DNA of 64,000 bases from Ursus arctos (taxonomy: Eukaryota; Chordata; Mammalia; Carnivora; Ursidae): the NCBI RefSeq assembly GCF_023065955.2, contig NW_026622997.1, positions 16,162,001 to 16,226,000 on the forward strand, written 5' to 3'. The notes beneath the pieces are model-generated. The model made no database searches. It had not been told where the DNA came from and was given only the letters and a program-made list of their open reading frames with translations. Position 1 is the stretch's first letter. Each line of letters starts with the position of its first letter. A program made the translations under genes and the position numbers. Below are positions 34,001 to 45,209 of the stretch, piece after piece.

Positions 34001-34972
34001 TTTTTACAACTCATCGTTTTAGAAATGAATTTCAGATCGCAATCATTAATGACTTCCTTTTGTGAGTGACCATGAAGTGAAATGCTTAATAAAAGATATT
34101 TCCCTTTGTCTCAGCCTCTGTTGGAAATAGTTGTAAAATGTTTAGTACATGGTACATCAATCCTCTTTGATGCTTAAGCAACCCTGAATGCCTTCAGGTC
34201 AATGCTCTGAAGGTTCTTTAAATAGGAGATAAAGATCAGAACTGACACAGGGACCCCAGGGGCCTACCCTGGAAAATGTTTTGTTTGTTTTGTTTTGTAA
34301 CTAAACAAATTCCTGTGAACTCTTTGTTGTCATTTTTCTAAATCCTTCCAAAAAAGAGGGATTTGGAAGACAAAACAGATGCAGGCGTCAAAACATTTAA
34401 AGCTTCTCCTTTAGGTAGAGTCTTATATTCTTTCAAATTTCAGCTGAAATAGATAAAATATTTCATGACAGACTTTCATGATCGTCTCTTAGACACACTG
34501 AAAGCTTTCATGGCCACTATCTTCACTGTTGCCACTGAAGTCACTGCCTTTCCAGCAGGTAGGGGACCGGCTGAATGTATTTGTAAATAACTTGTAATAT
34601 AATGAAACTGATTGGTAAAACCTGCACGCTTCATTAAAATGTTGTCCAAGAGTTAGGGGCCACTTAGATCGGTCGGCTGGAGAATGGCTGAACCTTAGTT
34701 TAATCTCAGGGTACTTCAGTGGCCAGTGATTACATCCCTAACTGCTGGGAATCGTCTCACAAATTTATAACCAAATGGTATGAACGAGAAAGAGGATGTG
34801 CAAAAAATATCTCAAGGTTCATAAGCTACCCATTGCAACAAACTATTAGCATAGATAGTATATGTTCTATAGTTTATCTATCAAATCAAAACAAGCTTCA
34901 GTGTTAGCTCTTACTTTTAAGTATTACACGTGGAAACAAGTAACATAATGCATATGGAAACAAGTAATCTGA
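31094..34972. other. SINE-free intergenic stretch, no gene seen
   Basis: About 3.9 kb with no Can-SINE and no coding exon recognised. A MIR-like relic lies near 32350-32500 (pattern TTGCCATTTTATGGTTGAGA to ACTGCACCGTGCTGC). The rest looks unique and AT-rich. Open frames here (for example 34719-34907) are short. Confidence 0.55.
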
Positions 34973-34987
34973 AGAACAGATTGCTTA

Positions 34988-35210
34988 GGGGAGCCTGGGT
35001 GGCTCAGTTGGTTAAGCATTCTACTCTTGATTTTGGTTCAGGTCATGATCTCAGGGTCATGAAATCGAGCCCTGTGTTGGGCTCCATGCTCAATACCAAG
35101 TCTGCTTGAGATTCTCTCTCTCTTCCTCTCCCTCTGCCCCTCCCCCCACTCATTCTCTCTCTCTCGATAAATAAATACAAGCTTACCAAAAAAAAAAAAA
35201 AAGAAAGAAA
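34988..35210 (+). mobile_element. Can-SINE with perfect 15-bp target-site duplication
   Basis: The body contains AGCCTGGGTGGCTCAGTTGG, GTTCAGGTCATGATCTCAGG and ATCGAGCCCTGTGTTGGGCT, then a CT-rich part and a tail with GAAAGAAA. AGAACAGATTGCTTA occurs at 34973-34987 and 35211-35225. Confidence 0.96.
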
Positions 35211-35225
35211 AGAACAGATTGCTTA

Positions 35226-36100
35226 AATTCAGTTTCCCAAGTCGACAATTTACCAGCTATCAAATTATTTATTTTCTGTTCCTCAATTTTCTCATCTATC
35301 ATTAGGGCTATCACCCCATGCTTATTGCAGCATTGTTCACAACAGCAAAAATACAGGAACAACCTGAGTGTCCATGAAAGGAAGAATGAATAAAGAAAAT
35401 GTGATATTTATATGTAATAATTATTATTATATACAAATATAGATATATATAATGGAGTACAGTTCAGCCATGAGAAAGGAAATCCTGCCATTTATGACAA
35501 CATGGATGGACCTTGAGGACACTATGCTAAGTGCATTTAAGTCAAAGAAAGACAAATACTGTATGATCTCACTTATATGTGGAATCTGAGAATGCAGAAC
35601 TTGAAAAAACAGAGAGTAGAATGGTATTTACTGGGGGCTGGGGTTGGGGGATTGGGTAGATGTTTTTAAGGGCAACTTGCAACTAGCAGGTGAGTAAGTC
35701 CTGGAGACCTAATGCACAGCACAGTGATGATAGTCAACAACACTGTGTTATAAAGTTCAAAGTTGCTAAGGGACTGGATCTTAATTGTTCTTACCACAAA
35801 AAAATGCTAATTTTGTGATGTGATAGCAGTGTTAGCTAATGCTTCGATGGCATCATCTTGCAATCTATAAATGTATCAAATCAACACATGGTACACCTTA
35901 AACTTACACAATGTTATATGTCTATTATATCTCAAAATAGAATTGCTTATAATACTTTACACTTATTTATTATATTAAAAATATAGTAAGTATGCACCTG
36001 AAAGGGCTATTGGAAGATTAAAGCAGACAGTATGTAAAGAAATTAACAATTTCTGGTGCATAGAAATATCAGAATAAATGTTAGCACTGATTATTAGAGT
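35226..36100 (-). mobile_element. MIR relic split by an L1 insertion
   Basis: The left part ends in TTCTCATCTATCATTAGGGC and the right part resumes at GGGCTATTGGAAGATTAAAG, the two halves of the familiar MIR core ('tcctcatctgtaaaatgggg ... aggattaaatg'). Strand assignment is tentative. An L1 3' end occupies the middle. Confidence 0.55.
35312..36002 (+). mobile_element. L1 3'-end fragment (old, L1M-type) inside a MIR
   Basis: Recognisable L1 end-of-ORF2 and 3' UTR blocks: TTATTGCAGCATTGTTCACA, ACAACATGGATGGACCTTGA, ACTGTATGATCTCACTTATA, TAATGCACAGCACAGTGATG and ACACATGGTACACCTTAAAC. AGGGCTAT occurs on both sides (35304-35311 and 36003-36010), a probable target-site duplication. Protein coding is decayed. 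Confidence 0.82.
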
Positions 36101-36979
36101 TTCCAAGTGATTTTGAATGCTTTGCAATAAGACAGATATCAACAGTCATCCGGCAAATTCTCATGAAGCACCTACTATGTGCAAAACAATGTCTGATCTT
36201 TACCTATGCCATGCCAAAACCCACTTGCACCCTTTTTTAAATGCTGTGCTATGTTTAAAAATGTTTTCTAACATTTTTGCTTTGTAGGAAAACCAGACAA
36301 GGCAGAAGTAAAATGAATAAACCGAACAGGTTATTTCTAATAGTTTTCATGAACTCTTCTGTCTAGACGTCCGAAAAAGTGAAGTTATTCCTATCCATTC
36401 TCAAGAAGATAAGCTGTCAGCTGGCAAAAAAAAAAAAAAAGGGTGTGTGTGTGTGTGATACTTGCAGATGATGAGCGCCCTGCTAAGGGAAAGGGACTCA
36501 TTTTCCAGGTTGTTCTATGCTTGCCTTTCTTCTTGGAATCTAGCAGGAAGTGGAGTCAGAGACTTTTCTTCAAGGAAGATCCCAGCCTGGACGACTGTAG
36601 AGCCCAGGCCTGCCCAGAGACCAGTGTTTGAGAACAATTAAACCCCCAAGAGCTGGGAGGAGCCCAAACCCAAGGATTAGGCTGGTGCCTCTTCACATCT
36701 CTGTTTGTGCCGAAATTGGGGCTACTTTCAGTGCCTGGCAACTTCAAGGTTATGTCCAATTGGGACAGGAGGATATCCAAATTAGATTGTTAAGAAGTGA
36801 TTGGAAAAATTGATTTGTCAGAGAACTATATCATTTGACTCTAGGTCACTTTATTATTTTAAGTCTTGGGTGTGTTTTTAAGAATCATTGAATTTTAGAT
36901 CTAAAAAGTGAATTTAATCTAACTCATCCAATATCCCCAGAGGAAAATAATGCCCAAAGAGAGTAAATACTCTACATCT

Positions 36980-37108
36980 TATTTTTTTTAAGTAGGCTCC
37001 ACACCCAGCATGGAGCCCAGCGTGGGGCTTGAACTCATGACCCTGAGCTCAAGACCTAAAGTGAGATCACGTCGGATGCTTAACCAACTGAACCACCCAA
37101 GCACTCCT
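36980..37108 (-). mobile_element. Can-SINE, short older type (antisense)
   Basis: The + strand begins in a T-run and reads AGTAGGCTCCACACCCAGCA, GGGGCTTGAACTCATGACCC and CTTAACCAACTGAACCACCC, the complement of a SINE head and box-B region, without a CT-rich body. Confidence 0.85.
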
Positions 37109-37179
37109 CTCCCATCCCCACTGTTTTTTGTTTTTTGTTTTAATACTTTACCTCTTTTAAGAAAGATACAAAGTGGCCA

Positions 37180-37400
37180 CATTGACACTGGCTACCAGTG
37201 CAGGCTCCCAGGAAGACAGTGCCTGAGATTAGTTCCTTCCTCCCCTGCTTACAAACTTTCTAAACTCAGGAAGGTCATTGACCCTCCCTGTACCTCAATT
37301 TCCTGATCTAAAAAATGGGGATGATAGTAATACAAAACTCAGAAATCATCAGGAAGATCAAATGACATCTCATTGGGGTATTTGGTCACACGCCTGCCTA
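37180..37400 (-). mobile_element. MIR relic
   Basis: TGACACTGGCTACCAGTGCA, CCCTGTACCTCAATTTCCTG and AAAAAATGGGGATGATAGTA follow the MIR core in order, adjoining the SINE on its left. It is diverged and its strand is uncertain. Confidence 0.6.
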
Positions 37401-39640
37401 AGCATTCAATCAAAGTTGCCTCATTATTATTTTTACAATTATACCTACCGGTATTATTTGGGGGAAACTAAAGTTAGAAAGAATTGAAAAGACAATGGCT
37501 GACAATCAAACATCCCTTCGTGCTCTGAAATTTTCACTCTTGACCTCTAATGAGCTGGCTAGATGATGATGAGGGCTTTTACATTTAGGGCTGTTATTGT
37601 TTTTCATTTGTTTGTCTCCCAAGTCAGTATTCAAAGTACCTGAGACGATTAGATTATAAAAGTATGCTTGGAATGTTAAATGTTTTTAAAGAATTTGATG
37701 ATTTCATAAACAATGTTGGAAAGAATTTAATTTGTTGAACTTATGTTTTGGTGACTTAACTCGGAATGCTTAAGATGACATTTCAAACTATAATTATAAA
37801 AAGGGAAATTATAAATTTACGAGGAAAAATATGAGATACTATCTTCATGACATTGTGGCGGGGAGGGCTTTTAGGTAAGGAACTAAAAACAAAAATCAGG
37901 AAGGGTCATAAATTCAAGTTCATCAAAATGCAACACATGGGGTCAACGTAAAAACATTGAAATGTTAAAAAAGACAGTTCAACTGGGGAAGGGATTTGGT
38001 TTATATATCTAACAGAGGATACTCACCCAAAACATATTTAAAATATTTTACAAGCCACTAAGAAAAAAAATCAAAAGACCCAATAGGAAAATATCCAAAA
38101 GGTAAGAATAAGAAATTCATAGAAAAAACACAAGTGGCCAAAAATTTATTACAAATGTTCACCTTCAACAGAAATGAGAAAAGAGAAAAATTAAAATGAG
38201 ATATATATTTTTTTACCAGATAGGCAAATATTAGAAACCTAATCACATCAAGTGTTGTCAGGGCTATGGAGGGAGCAGTGTTTTTAGACACAGCTGGTAG
38301 AGGTCTGAGTTGATACAGCCACTGAGAACAATTTAGCAGTATTCATTAGAACCAAAAATGCAACCTATGTCCCTCCCCATGTCTCCATATCAACCCTCAG
38401 TATGCAGGCACACATAGAGGAATACTCGCCAAGGGAACTTGAGCAAAAACATTGTGTGACTTTTTTTTTCCTATATTGAGAAATTATATCCTTACATAGC
38501 GTGATGCCTGCCTCAACTAAAGATTATGCCTTGTCTGGAATACTCAGCATGATTAAAAAGGAAAGCACTAAATAGAGCGATAGATCTCCAAGACACCTAC
38601 CTTGAGATAAAAATAATCAGTTGCAGGAAAATTCATATAATAGGTACAATTTATACCCGAAACACAAAAAGATATAACCAAATGGAGTACAGATGTTTGG
38701 AGCCATATGTCTTTATGGAAAAAGATAGCAAAAGCCATGGAATGATGATACGTACAACTCATAGCATTGGACATCACTGAAGAAGAGTTGGGGATCATGG
38801 CAAAGGCATCTGGGGTGGGCATTCATTGGGTTTTATGGACCCAGCCAATATATAGACAGGGACAAAAATGTCAGCTCTATGACAGATAAAGGGCATCATG
38901 GAGCAGATGGCTTAGGACCACAACCAAATGGGCTTGCTGAGGTCTTGTTCCCCTTCCCCCCACCATGTTTACCCCCTCCCCTCCAGTCCAAGCCCTGGGG
39001 ACAGTCCTCAAGAAAGGGAGTTTAGTTCTACATAACCTCATAATGGTCAGAGCCGGAGGGGAGTGAAGAGACTGGTTCCTCAATCTCATAACCTTTTAAC
39101 AGGATGGGCTCCACTTTACTTTAAAATGTAGACCAATGCTGCTCCACTGTTTAGGTAACAGGTTTCTCCTTCACATCCTCTGGAGGAGTGAGTTCGCAAG
39201 TGTGGGACAGCAAGGTCAAGACTGCTCTTGGTGCTGCTTTCAATGTACTGTTACTACCGCTCCACCCTGGTGATAAGTGTTTGCCCTGACAGTGTTGCTA
39301 ACAAGCAATGTTTCAATGCTTTAGAAAGAGGAAATGTACTCTTGCGACACAAGTAAACAGAACCAAAATTCAAATAGAAATTTACAAAGGATGTTAGCCT
39401 TTTCTCAGAACAGTGGTCACTTATAAGTAATGTTTTAACACTTCCGAGGAAAATGTATTTACGACAAAGTCACGTAAGAGAATCAAATTAAGATAGAAAA
39501 CAAAATAGAAAGCTCAAGAGTGATGACATGAATTTTCTTTAAAAGGACTGGAAATTATTAAGAAATGTCACAGGTAGAATTTCAACAAGTTTTATATCAA
39601 CCCCAATATACATTCAAGGTATTGAACAGCATTTTTGAAA
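37401..39640. other. Intergenic, no gene seen
   Basis: No Can-SINE or exon is recognised. The stretch 37840-38420 has an L1-like flavour (ATGCAACACATGGGG, AAGTGTTGTCAGGGCTATGG, then a poorly matching part), so a decayed L1 sense fragment is possible. The CT-rich part at about 38930-39000 is unclassified. Confidence 0.45.
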
Positions 39641-39840
39641 TAATAAATAATCATTAAAATAAAAACTTACTGTGTGCAAGGTACTCTGTTATGTACTTTA
39701 CGTGGGTTTTTTTTCAGTAATTTTTTTTTTTTTTTTAAGCACATGGGGTCAACACACCTCTTCAGTTAAGGAAACAAAGGCATAAAATAGATAAATATTT
39801 GCACAGGGTCCCAAAATTTGAGCCCATCTCAATGCATATT
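39640..39840 (+). mobile_element. MIR relic (probable)
   Basis: ACTTACTGTGTGCAAGGTAC, TCAGTTAAGGAAACAAAGGC and TTTGCACAGGGTCCCAAAAT resemble the MIR core. A 14-base T-run at about 39721-39736 interrupts it. Confidence 0.5.
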
Positions 39841-41203
39841 TATCTCCCTTGCTTTTTACCAATATTGTCTCCCAGCTTCTAGGCCATCATTGGATAAGCT
39901 GAGCATATGTGTTTTAAAATTAAAATAAATTCTGTTATTTTTTTGGCATATGCACTTGCAATGATTCACCAACCAGAATCTTCATCTACTGAGAGGAAGG
40001 AGTCCTTTATTCTTGTAAACTATAATGATAAGCGTTCAATATTTTTAGGGGGAAAATATATCTGTTTATGCTAGGTATTTAATAATCACCTAGAGATTTG
40101 CTCTAATTGTCAGCTTCTCCAGAATTACTATGGTTTTCTAAATTTCTTAACAAGTAATTATAAATAGATGTTTTGATATGAAAAAAATGAGAACGATATT
40201 GCATTTCGTAAATACCATATAATTTCCATTTTCTGATATGAAAGCATGCTAGACCACACTCTGGGCTTAAGTCTCTGCTTACTGGAAGTATCCACACATT
40301 CTTTTCCTTCTCAATTATTCAGATCTTCCTCTGCAATGTCAGAAATTTACCCAAGAGATTAATAATCTAATACATGAAGATATCTTTGTTTTCACTTGCT
40401 GCAAAGGTTTCTTTTTTTTTTTCTTTTTGTAAATGGCAGTTAATGCTGAGTAAGCTTGGAAGACTGTATCACATATGATGCAAACAACATGTGACTTCAT
40501 CTGGCTACACATAAGTATAAAGCAATGATGGCAGTTGGGTGAGATTCATGGGCCCACAAAGACATGTCAAGGTAAGAACTCATATTCCGAATGTAGACTA
40601 CTTTGTAATTCTCATCATACATGTGTTTAGCTTGGCTTGCGAACTTTCTCCAATCTGTTATTGCAGAAAAGAACTGAGGTAATCCAAAAGAAAGTATTTG
40701 GGGACTTCCAGTAGATTCTTGAGCCAACAGAAATACACCCAGATGCCAAACACTCCCTCGCTAAAGTCAATATGTGAACATACGAGTATTATTTTGGATG
40801 CCGTTGTGCTAACGCGAGTGTGTGAAGGTAAGAGCTTCTCTTTGTCAAAGTGAAGATTTGGTTCTTCCCATGTCCTAAAACACAGAAGCTAACATCTCAA
40901 TGACTCACCTTAAAATCCTTTCCTTCTCTTTTGATAACGATAATGTATTTTGCAGTACAGCCAAGAGAAGCTACTTTTTTTATCTGCCAAAAGACTGAGA
41001 CTATGATCCAGATCAAAAGCCAAGATATAGAAATGATGGAATACATCACATCTCTTCTTCCAAAACTTGATTCCCCGGATAATAATCCCCAGGTTATTAT
41101 TCCCAGAATAATAATCCAGTTACGCTGCAGTTTATTCACAGTTCCTAAGATTTGGGAATTAGCCATACATGGGGCCGAAAACTCAAGCACTTCCTGTATT
41201 AAC
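39841..41203. other. Intergenic, no gene seen
   Basis: Unique-looking AT-rich DNA without a recognised repeat or exon. The two overlapping open frames at 40897-41223 (minus) and 40931-41269 (plus) lie on opposite strands, have no recognisable domain, and the plus one runs into a SINE. Confidence 0.5.
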
Positions 41204-41215
41204 AATAGGAAGCAA

Positions 41216-41440
41216 GGGGGCACCTGGGTGGCTCAGTTGTTAAGTGTCTGCCTTCGGCTCAGGGCGTGATCCCGGTGTTCTGGGATCGAGCCCTGCATCA
41301 AGCCCCCCATTGAACCCCGCATCGGGCTCCCTGCTCCGCTGGGAGCCTGCTTCTTCCTCTCCCACTCCCCCTGCTTGTGTTCCCTCTCTCACCGGCTGTC
41401 TCTCTCTGTCAAATAAATAAATAAAATCTTAGAAAAAAAA
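41216..41440 (+). mobile_element. Can-SINE with internal duplication
   Basis: A young-type head and tail, but the middle carries three related blocks (GAGCCCTGCATCAAG, CCCCCATTGAACC and CCGCATCGGGCTCCC), i.e. a partial duplication of the box-B-proximal segment at about 41287-41330. Target-site duplication AATAGGAAGCAA (41204-41215) and AAAAGGAAACAA (41441-41452), 10 of 12. Confidence 0.95.
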
Positions 41441-41483
41441 AAAAGGAAACAAAATTAATCATGCAAAAGGGAAGAACAACTTA

Positions 41484-41676
41484 TTTTTATTTTTATTTTT
41501 ATTTTTTTTACAGAGAGTGAGCTTGGAGGGGGAGCAGAAAGGGAGAGAGAATCTTAAGCAGACTCCACACTCAGCGAGAATCCGACACAGGACTCAATCT
41601 CACAACCCTGAGATCAAGACCTGAGCCAACACAAAGAGTCTGTTCCCTAACCAACTGAGCCAGCCAGGCAGCCCCA
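41484..41676 (-). mobile_element. Can-SINE, older (antisense), with target-site duplication
   Basis: The + strand starts with (TTTTTA)n (expanded tail), passes AGAATCTTAAGCAGACTCCA and AAGACCTGAGCCAACACAAA, and ends at GAGCCAGCCAGGCAGCCCC. GGGAAGAACAACTTA (41469-41483) and GGGAAAAACAATTTA (41677-41691) match at 13 of 15 positions. It lies only 43 bases after the previous SINE. Confidence 0.92.
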
Positions 41677-42064
41677 GGGAAAAACAATTTAAAATGCAGA
41701 TTAAAGCTGATATTTAGAAATCTCTCTTAGGAACTGGACACATAGAAAAGTCGAAGAGAAAATAATTCACACATAATATCAGTACTATTTTTCCCCCTTT
41801 GTTCTTTGAAACTTCCCTTTCATTTAAATTTAAAAAAAAGTAGGTAAAGAATCACATTCTAAAATTGCTTCCTCATGCCATGCCTCAGGGATGTGAAGTA
41901 AAAGAAAGGATAATCAGTGTACCCATCATCAGGCTAGCAGATCATTGGCAACTCTGAGATCTATTGTTCTCTTTCCAACTAAGTAGCAAAAGTTCTGATC
42001 ACACATGAATTAATATGAAACAAGGTATTTTCATGGAGGTGTCAAATGAGGTTTTCCCTTTCAT

Positions 42065-42350
42065 TCAGGGCTGAAGGATATGCCTGTTTCTTCAGAGAGG
42101 AAAGATGGCGCACTGGACTGAGTCCTGAGCCAGGGGCTGTAGAACATGGATTCTCCCCCCAACTCCCTCATTTACGTTCTTTGTGAGTCAGTCTCTTCTA
42201 ACTTCATTGTCTTCCTTCTTAGAGAGAAATGCCTGCCGTGCCCTCCTCAGAAGAGCTTTGTGAGGAAGATTCAAAGAAGACCTATAGTAGAATCATCTAG
42301 TAACACAAACCATGCTGTCCAAGAAGATGTCATAACTAATATCACAAACT
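42065..42350 (+). mobile_element. MIR relic (probable)
   Basis: ATGGCGCACTGGACTGAGTC, GTAGAACATGGATTCTCC and GAGTCAGTCTCTTCTAACTT follow the start and middle of MIR loosely. It is very diverged. The small open frame here is not a gene. Confidence 0.45.
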
Positions 42351-42359
42351 CTTTGTAAT

Positions 42360-44400
42360 TACTAACGAGCGTGACACTGTGTGAGTGCTTCCTGTGGGGA
42401 TGTGGTGTCCTCTCAGATGGTGGCCCTCCCGAGTGACTCAGAAAAGGGGTGCACCTCTTAGCCCAGGAGACCTGATATTTTAAAGGGGAGACACAAGAAA
42501 CATACCAGAGACCAAACTGCCATATAATATTGTCTCTGGGGGAGACGTCCCCGGACATTTAAAAAGGGAAAAATTTATGTATTCAAAAGAAAATGGGCTT
42601 TCAACTAGAACAAGTAGAACTCGCCAAGAGAAATGATTTTCTTAAAAATTCCCGGCAAGTTTTAAGCTGAAGGAAAACAAAAGAAACCTTAGGAGCATAC
42701 CAAGTCGAGTATCATTTTGAAAAGCAGAAAAACTCAAGAACGAATGAATTCATAAATAGTGGTAAAGCAAAGCTGTTGTTTGTACTGATCTAAATGCCCT
42801 CTGCGGGACCAATCAGACACATGAAGTGCTCAGAAAGCGAATTGAGGAAAAGAGAGAAGGAGAAAAAGTGAGAGAAGGAAAGGCATATTTAAAGGGCATG
42901 GCTCTTCTGTGGGGCAAACGCTGGCTTTAGCACCCTCTTGTGTTTATTAAATATTCTGTGGAAACGTCTGGGTTGCAAGCTGCATGCTGGGAGTTCTTGG
43001 ACAGGTGTTCTGCGGTGATCTTTCCAATAAAAGCCCTTAGTTTTAGATGAAAAAGATAATTGAGAGAACTAAGTGTTAATCACTTAATTTAATCCTGTCC
43101 TGCTTGGACTCAAATTCAGATTTCCTGATTCCTAATCTTTTTGCTGCTGCGTTGCGTCGTTTTTTTTGCATTTACAAGATAGGATCATTCAATTATTGGA
43201 CAGTGATTTCAGCTCATTTTTGGACCCTGTCTAGCTACCACCACTCAAAATTATATTACAGCACACATTTCCTATATACGGATATGGATCCAAAATAACT
43301 ATATTTTAATAATTTTGTTATATCCCTTAGATTAGTGACACAAAACAAAGGGTAGAGTGCTTGTATTTTTCCATATGAATGAAAAAAGTTTGAAATATAA
43401 ATCACTAATGAAAATAAATGGTGGAGAATTTCAGATTATTAACTCAAATTACTTTAAGAAACTACAGTCACAGGGATTCTAGACTAAATCATGTTACTAA
43501 TATGAACACATTGATAGATAAAATACACAGATACATAGATACCTAATCTTTGGGGGTAGGGTAAGTCAGAATGTAAACGGGGACGATTAGAATTCTGTCA
43601 GGTCATTTGTTCTTGGAGACAATGACAGATGACATGGGATTGCCTTTCTTTTTTGGCTTCAAGAGACTAGAGGCAAAGTATTTTCAGCAAAGATCCTAAT
43701 TTGGGATCTCTCAAAACCTTTGTATTGAGAATTCAATATATTTGTCTCCACTTTGTGGGCTGACCTGGGATTTTCTAGAATGTTTAGATATCAATCCCTG
43801 TTAATAACATCTAGCACAAACATCAAAAAAAATCCTTATCATCTTCTTAAAATCATACATCATCACACTAAATACAGACACAAACAAACTTCTCTGCATT
43901 CCACGATTCCAGAACAGCCCAGAAAGTATATTTTGATCTGTATTCATTACCATCTGTTCATGTGGCATTCACAAATAATGCCATTCTGGCAGACTATATT
44001 TACATTTTAATTTCATTATGATTAGAATAATGAGACTATTGATGGTTTCTTCCATTTTCCCTTTTAATAGCCTCTTAAATGCGAACTCCAGCCCTTTTGT
44101 GCATCAATCTGTTTTCGCAGAGGGAGTTTTGTTAGCATGCATTTTCTGTTCCCGTGAAACAGTTAGAATAGAAAAAAAAAATCAGACTTGTAAGCTTAAA
44201 TTTCACTAAAAAAATCAAATTTTTATAAGTGATTATTTAATTGTCCCAGAACAGTAAAAAGTTCGGCTGGAAAGTGATATGTATTATTATTTATTGCAAC
44301 ATTCAAAATCTTTCTAGAAGAAAGCATTATTTATTTAAAAACGAAAAGCAGTTGAGGTCGTCAAAATATTTTTATAAAATTTCAGACTGAAGTTTAAGGT
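42360..44400. other. Intergenic; CCAAT/TATA/AATAAA cluster, otherwise no gene seen
   Basis: No Can-SINE and no exon are recognised. The part 42360-43070 is less AT-rich and contains a GACCAATCAG motif, a TATTTAAAG motif and AATAAA in promoter-to-poly(A) order (listed separately). The remainder is AT-rich with short featureless frames. Confidence 0.5.
42806..43031 (+). promoter_or_regulatory. CCAAT box, TATA-like box and poly(A) signal in a compact array
   Basis: GACCAATCAG lies at about 42806-42815, CATATTTAAAGGG at about 42884-42896, and AATAAA at 43026-43031. The order and spacing (about 75 bases, then about 135) are those of a short LTR U3-R region or a small promoter. No matching inverted TG/CA ends or flanking duplication were found. 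A chance arrangement is quite possible. Confidence 0.25.
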
Positions 44401-44416
44401 GTACATAAATAATATA

Positions 44417-44520
44417 ACACACACACGCACACACACACGCGCGCACACACACACACGCCCACACACACATGCACGCACACACACACACACGCACGCACAT
44501 ACACACACGCATGCACACAT
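44417..44520 (+). repeat. Compound (CA)n/(CG)n alternating repeat
   Basis: About 100 bases of nearly uninterrupted alternating purine-pyrimidine, mostly CA with CGCGCG, GCACGC and ATGCAC variants. It has Z-DNA-forming composition. The Cys/Val frame on the complementary strand is an artefact of this repeat. Confidence 0.95.
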
Positions 44521-45209
44521 GGAGCATCCACACATTTAAAGTAAAATTTCTGGGATGAATGTTTTGGTGTTAAAAAAGAAGGAAGTTTTGGTTACGGACA
44601 TGAGCAAAGTAACCGGTATTGGATCTAACTACCTAAATAGTTAGGGACAAAAGATACGAAGTAACAGTTTTCAGACATCAGACAATATATCACATAGGTC
44701 TGCCCTTCTTCAAAGAAGGAAAACACAGGGGTGTAGATACAGTCAGCATTCACTTCAACTTTCTGCCCGTGGTGCTTTCCAAACTGTAGGACAAGGGAGT
44801 TAACTCACGTGGAGAGCAGTGATCTTGCTGGGTGGAGGAAAGAGATGTTAAGAGATAGAGCTGCTGAGACAGCTGTAATTTATGGAGAAGAGGATCCAGA
44901 GAGGAAAAAAAGCTGCAGAGAAGCAGCTCTAGAAACCTGCACGTGGGCTCCTTTCACTCGTTCACCAAATACTAAGCTGCACATGTTTAGAGCGGAACTC
45001 CACGGTCCCCTGCAAAGAAGAGCTCCCAAGGGGCCAGAGTGACACTGGGATTCCGGAGGCTCCACGGTGCAGGGAGGCACCAGCATTCTGAGCAGAATGG
45101 AGGCATCTCATGGGATACTCCACGCGTTCCGCTGACATCTCAGAAAAGCCACATCATAAAAGTAGAGCTCACAAGGGTATTAGGGTGGATGTCAGAGAAG
45201 TTAGAGTCT

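Noticed and set aside
42360..43070. A definite retroviral LTR
   Set aside because: Promoter and poly(A) motifs are in a suitable order, but no terminal TG/CA, flanking duplication or internal region was found, so it is kept only as a low-confidence candidate.
44335..44535. Cys/Val-rich open frame
   Set aside because: Translation of the (CA)n/(CG)n repeat.
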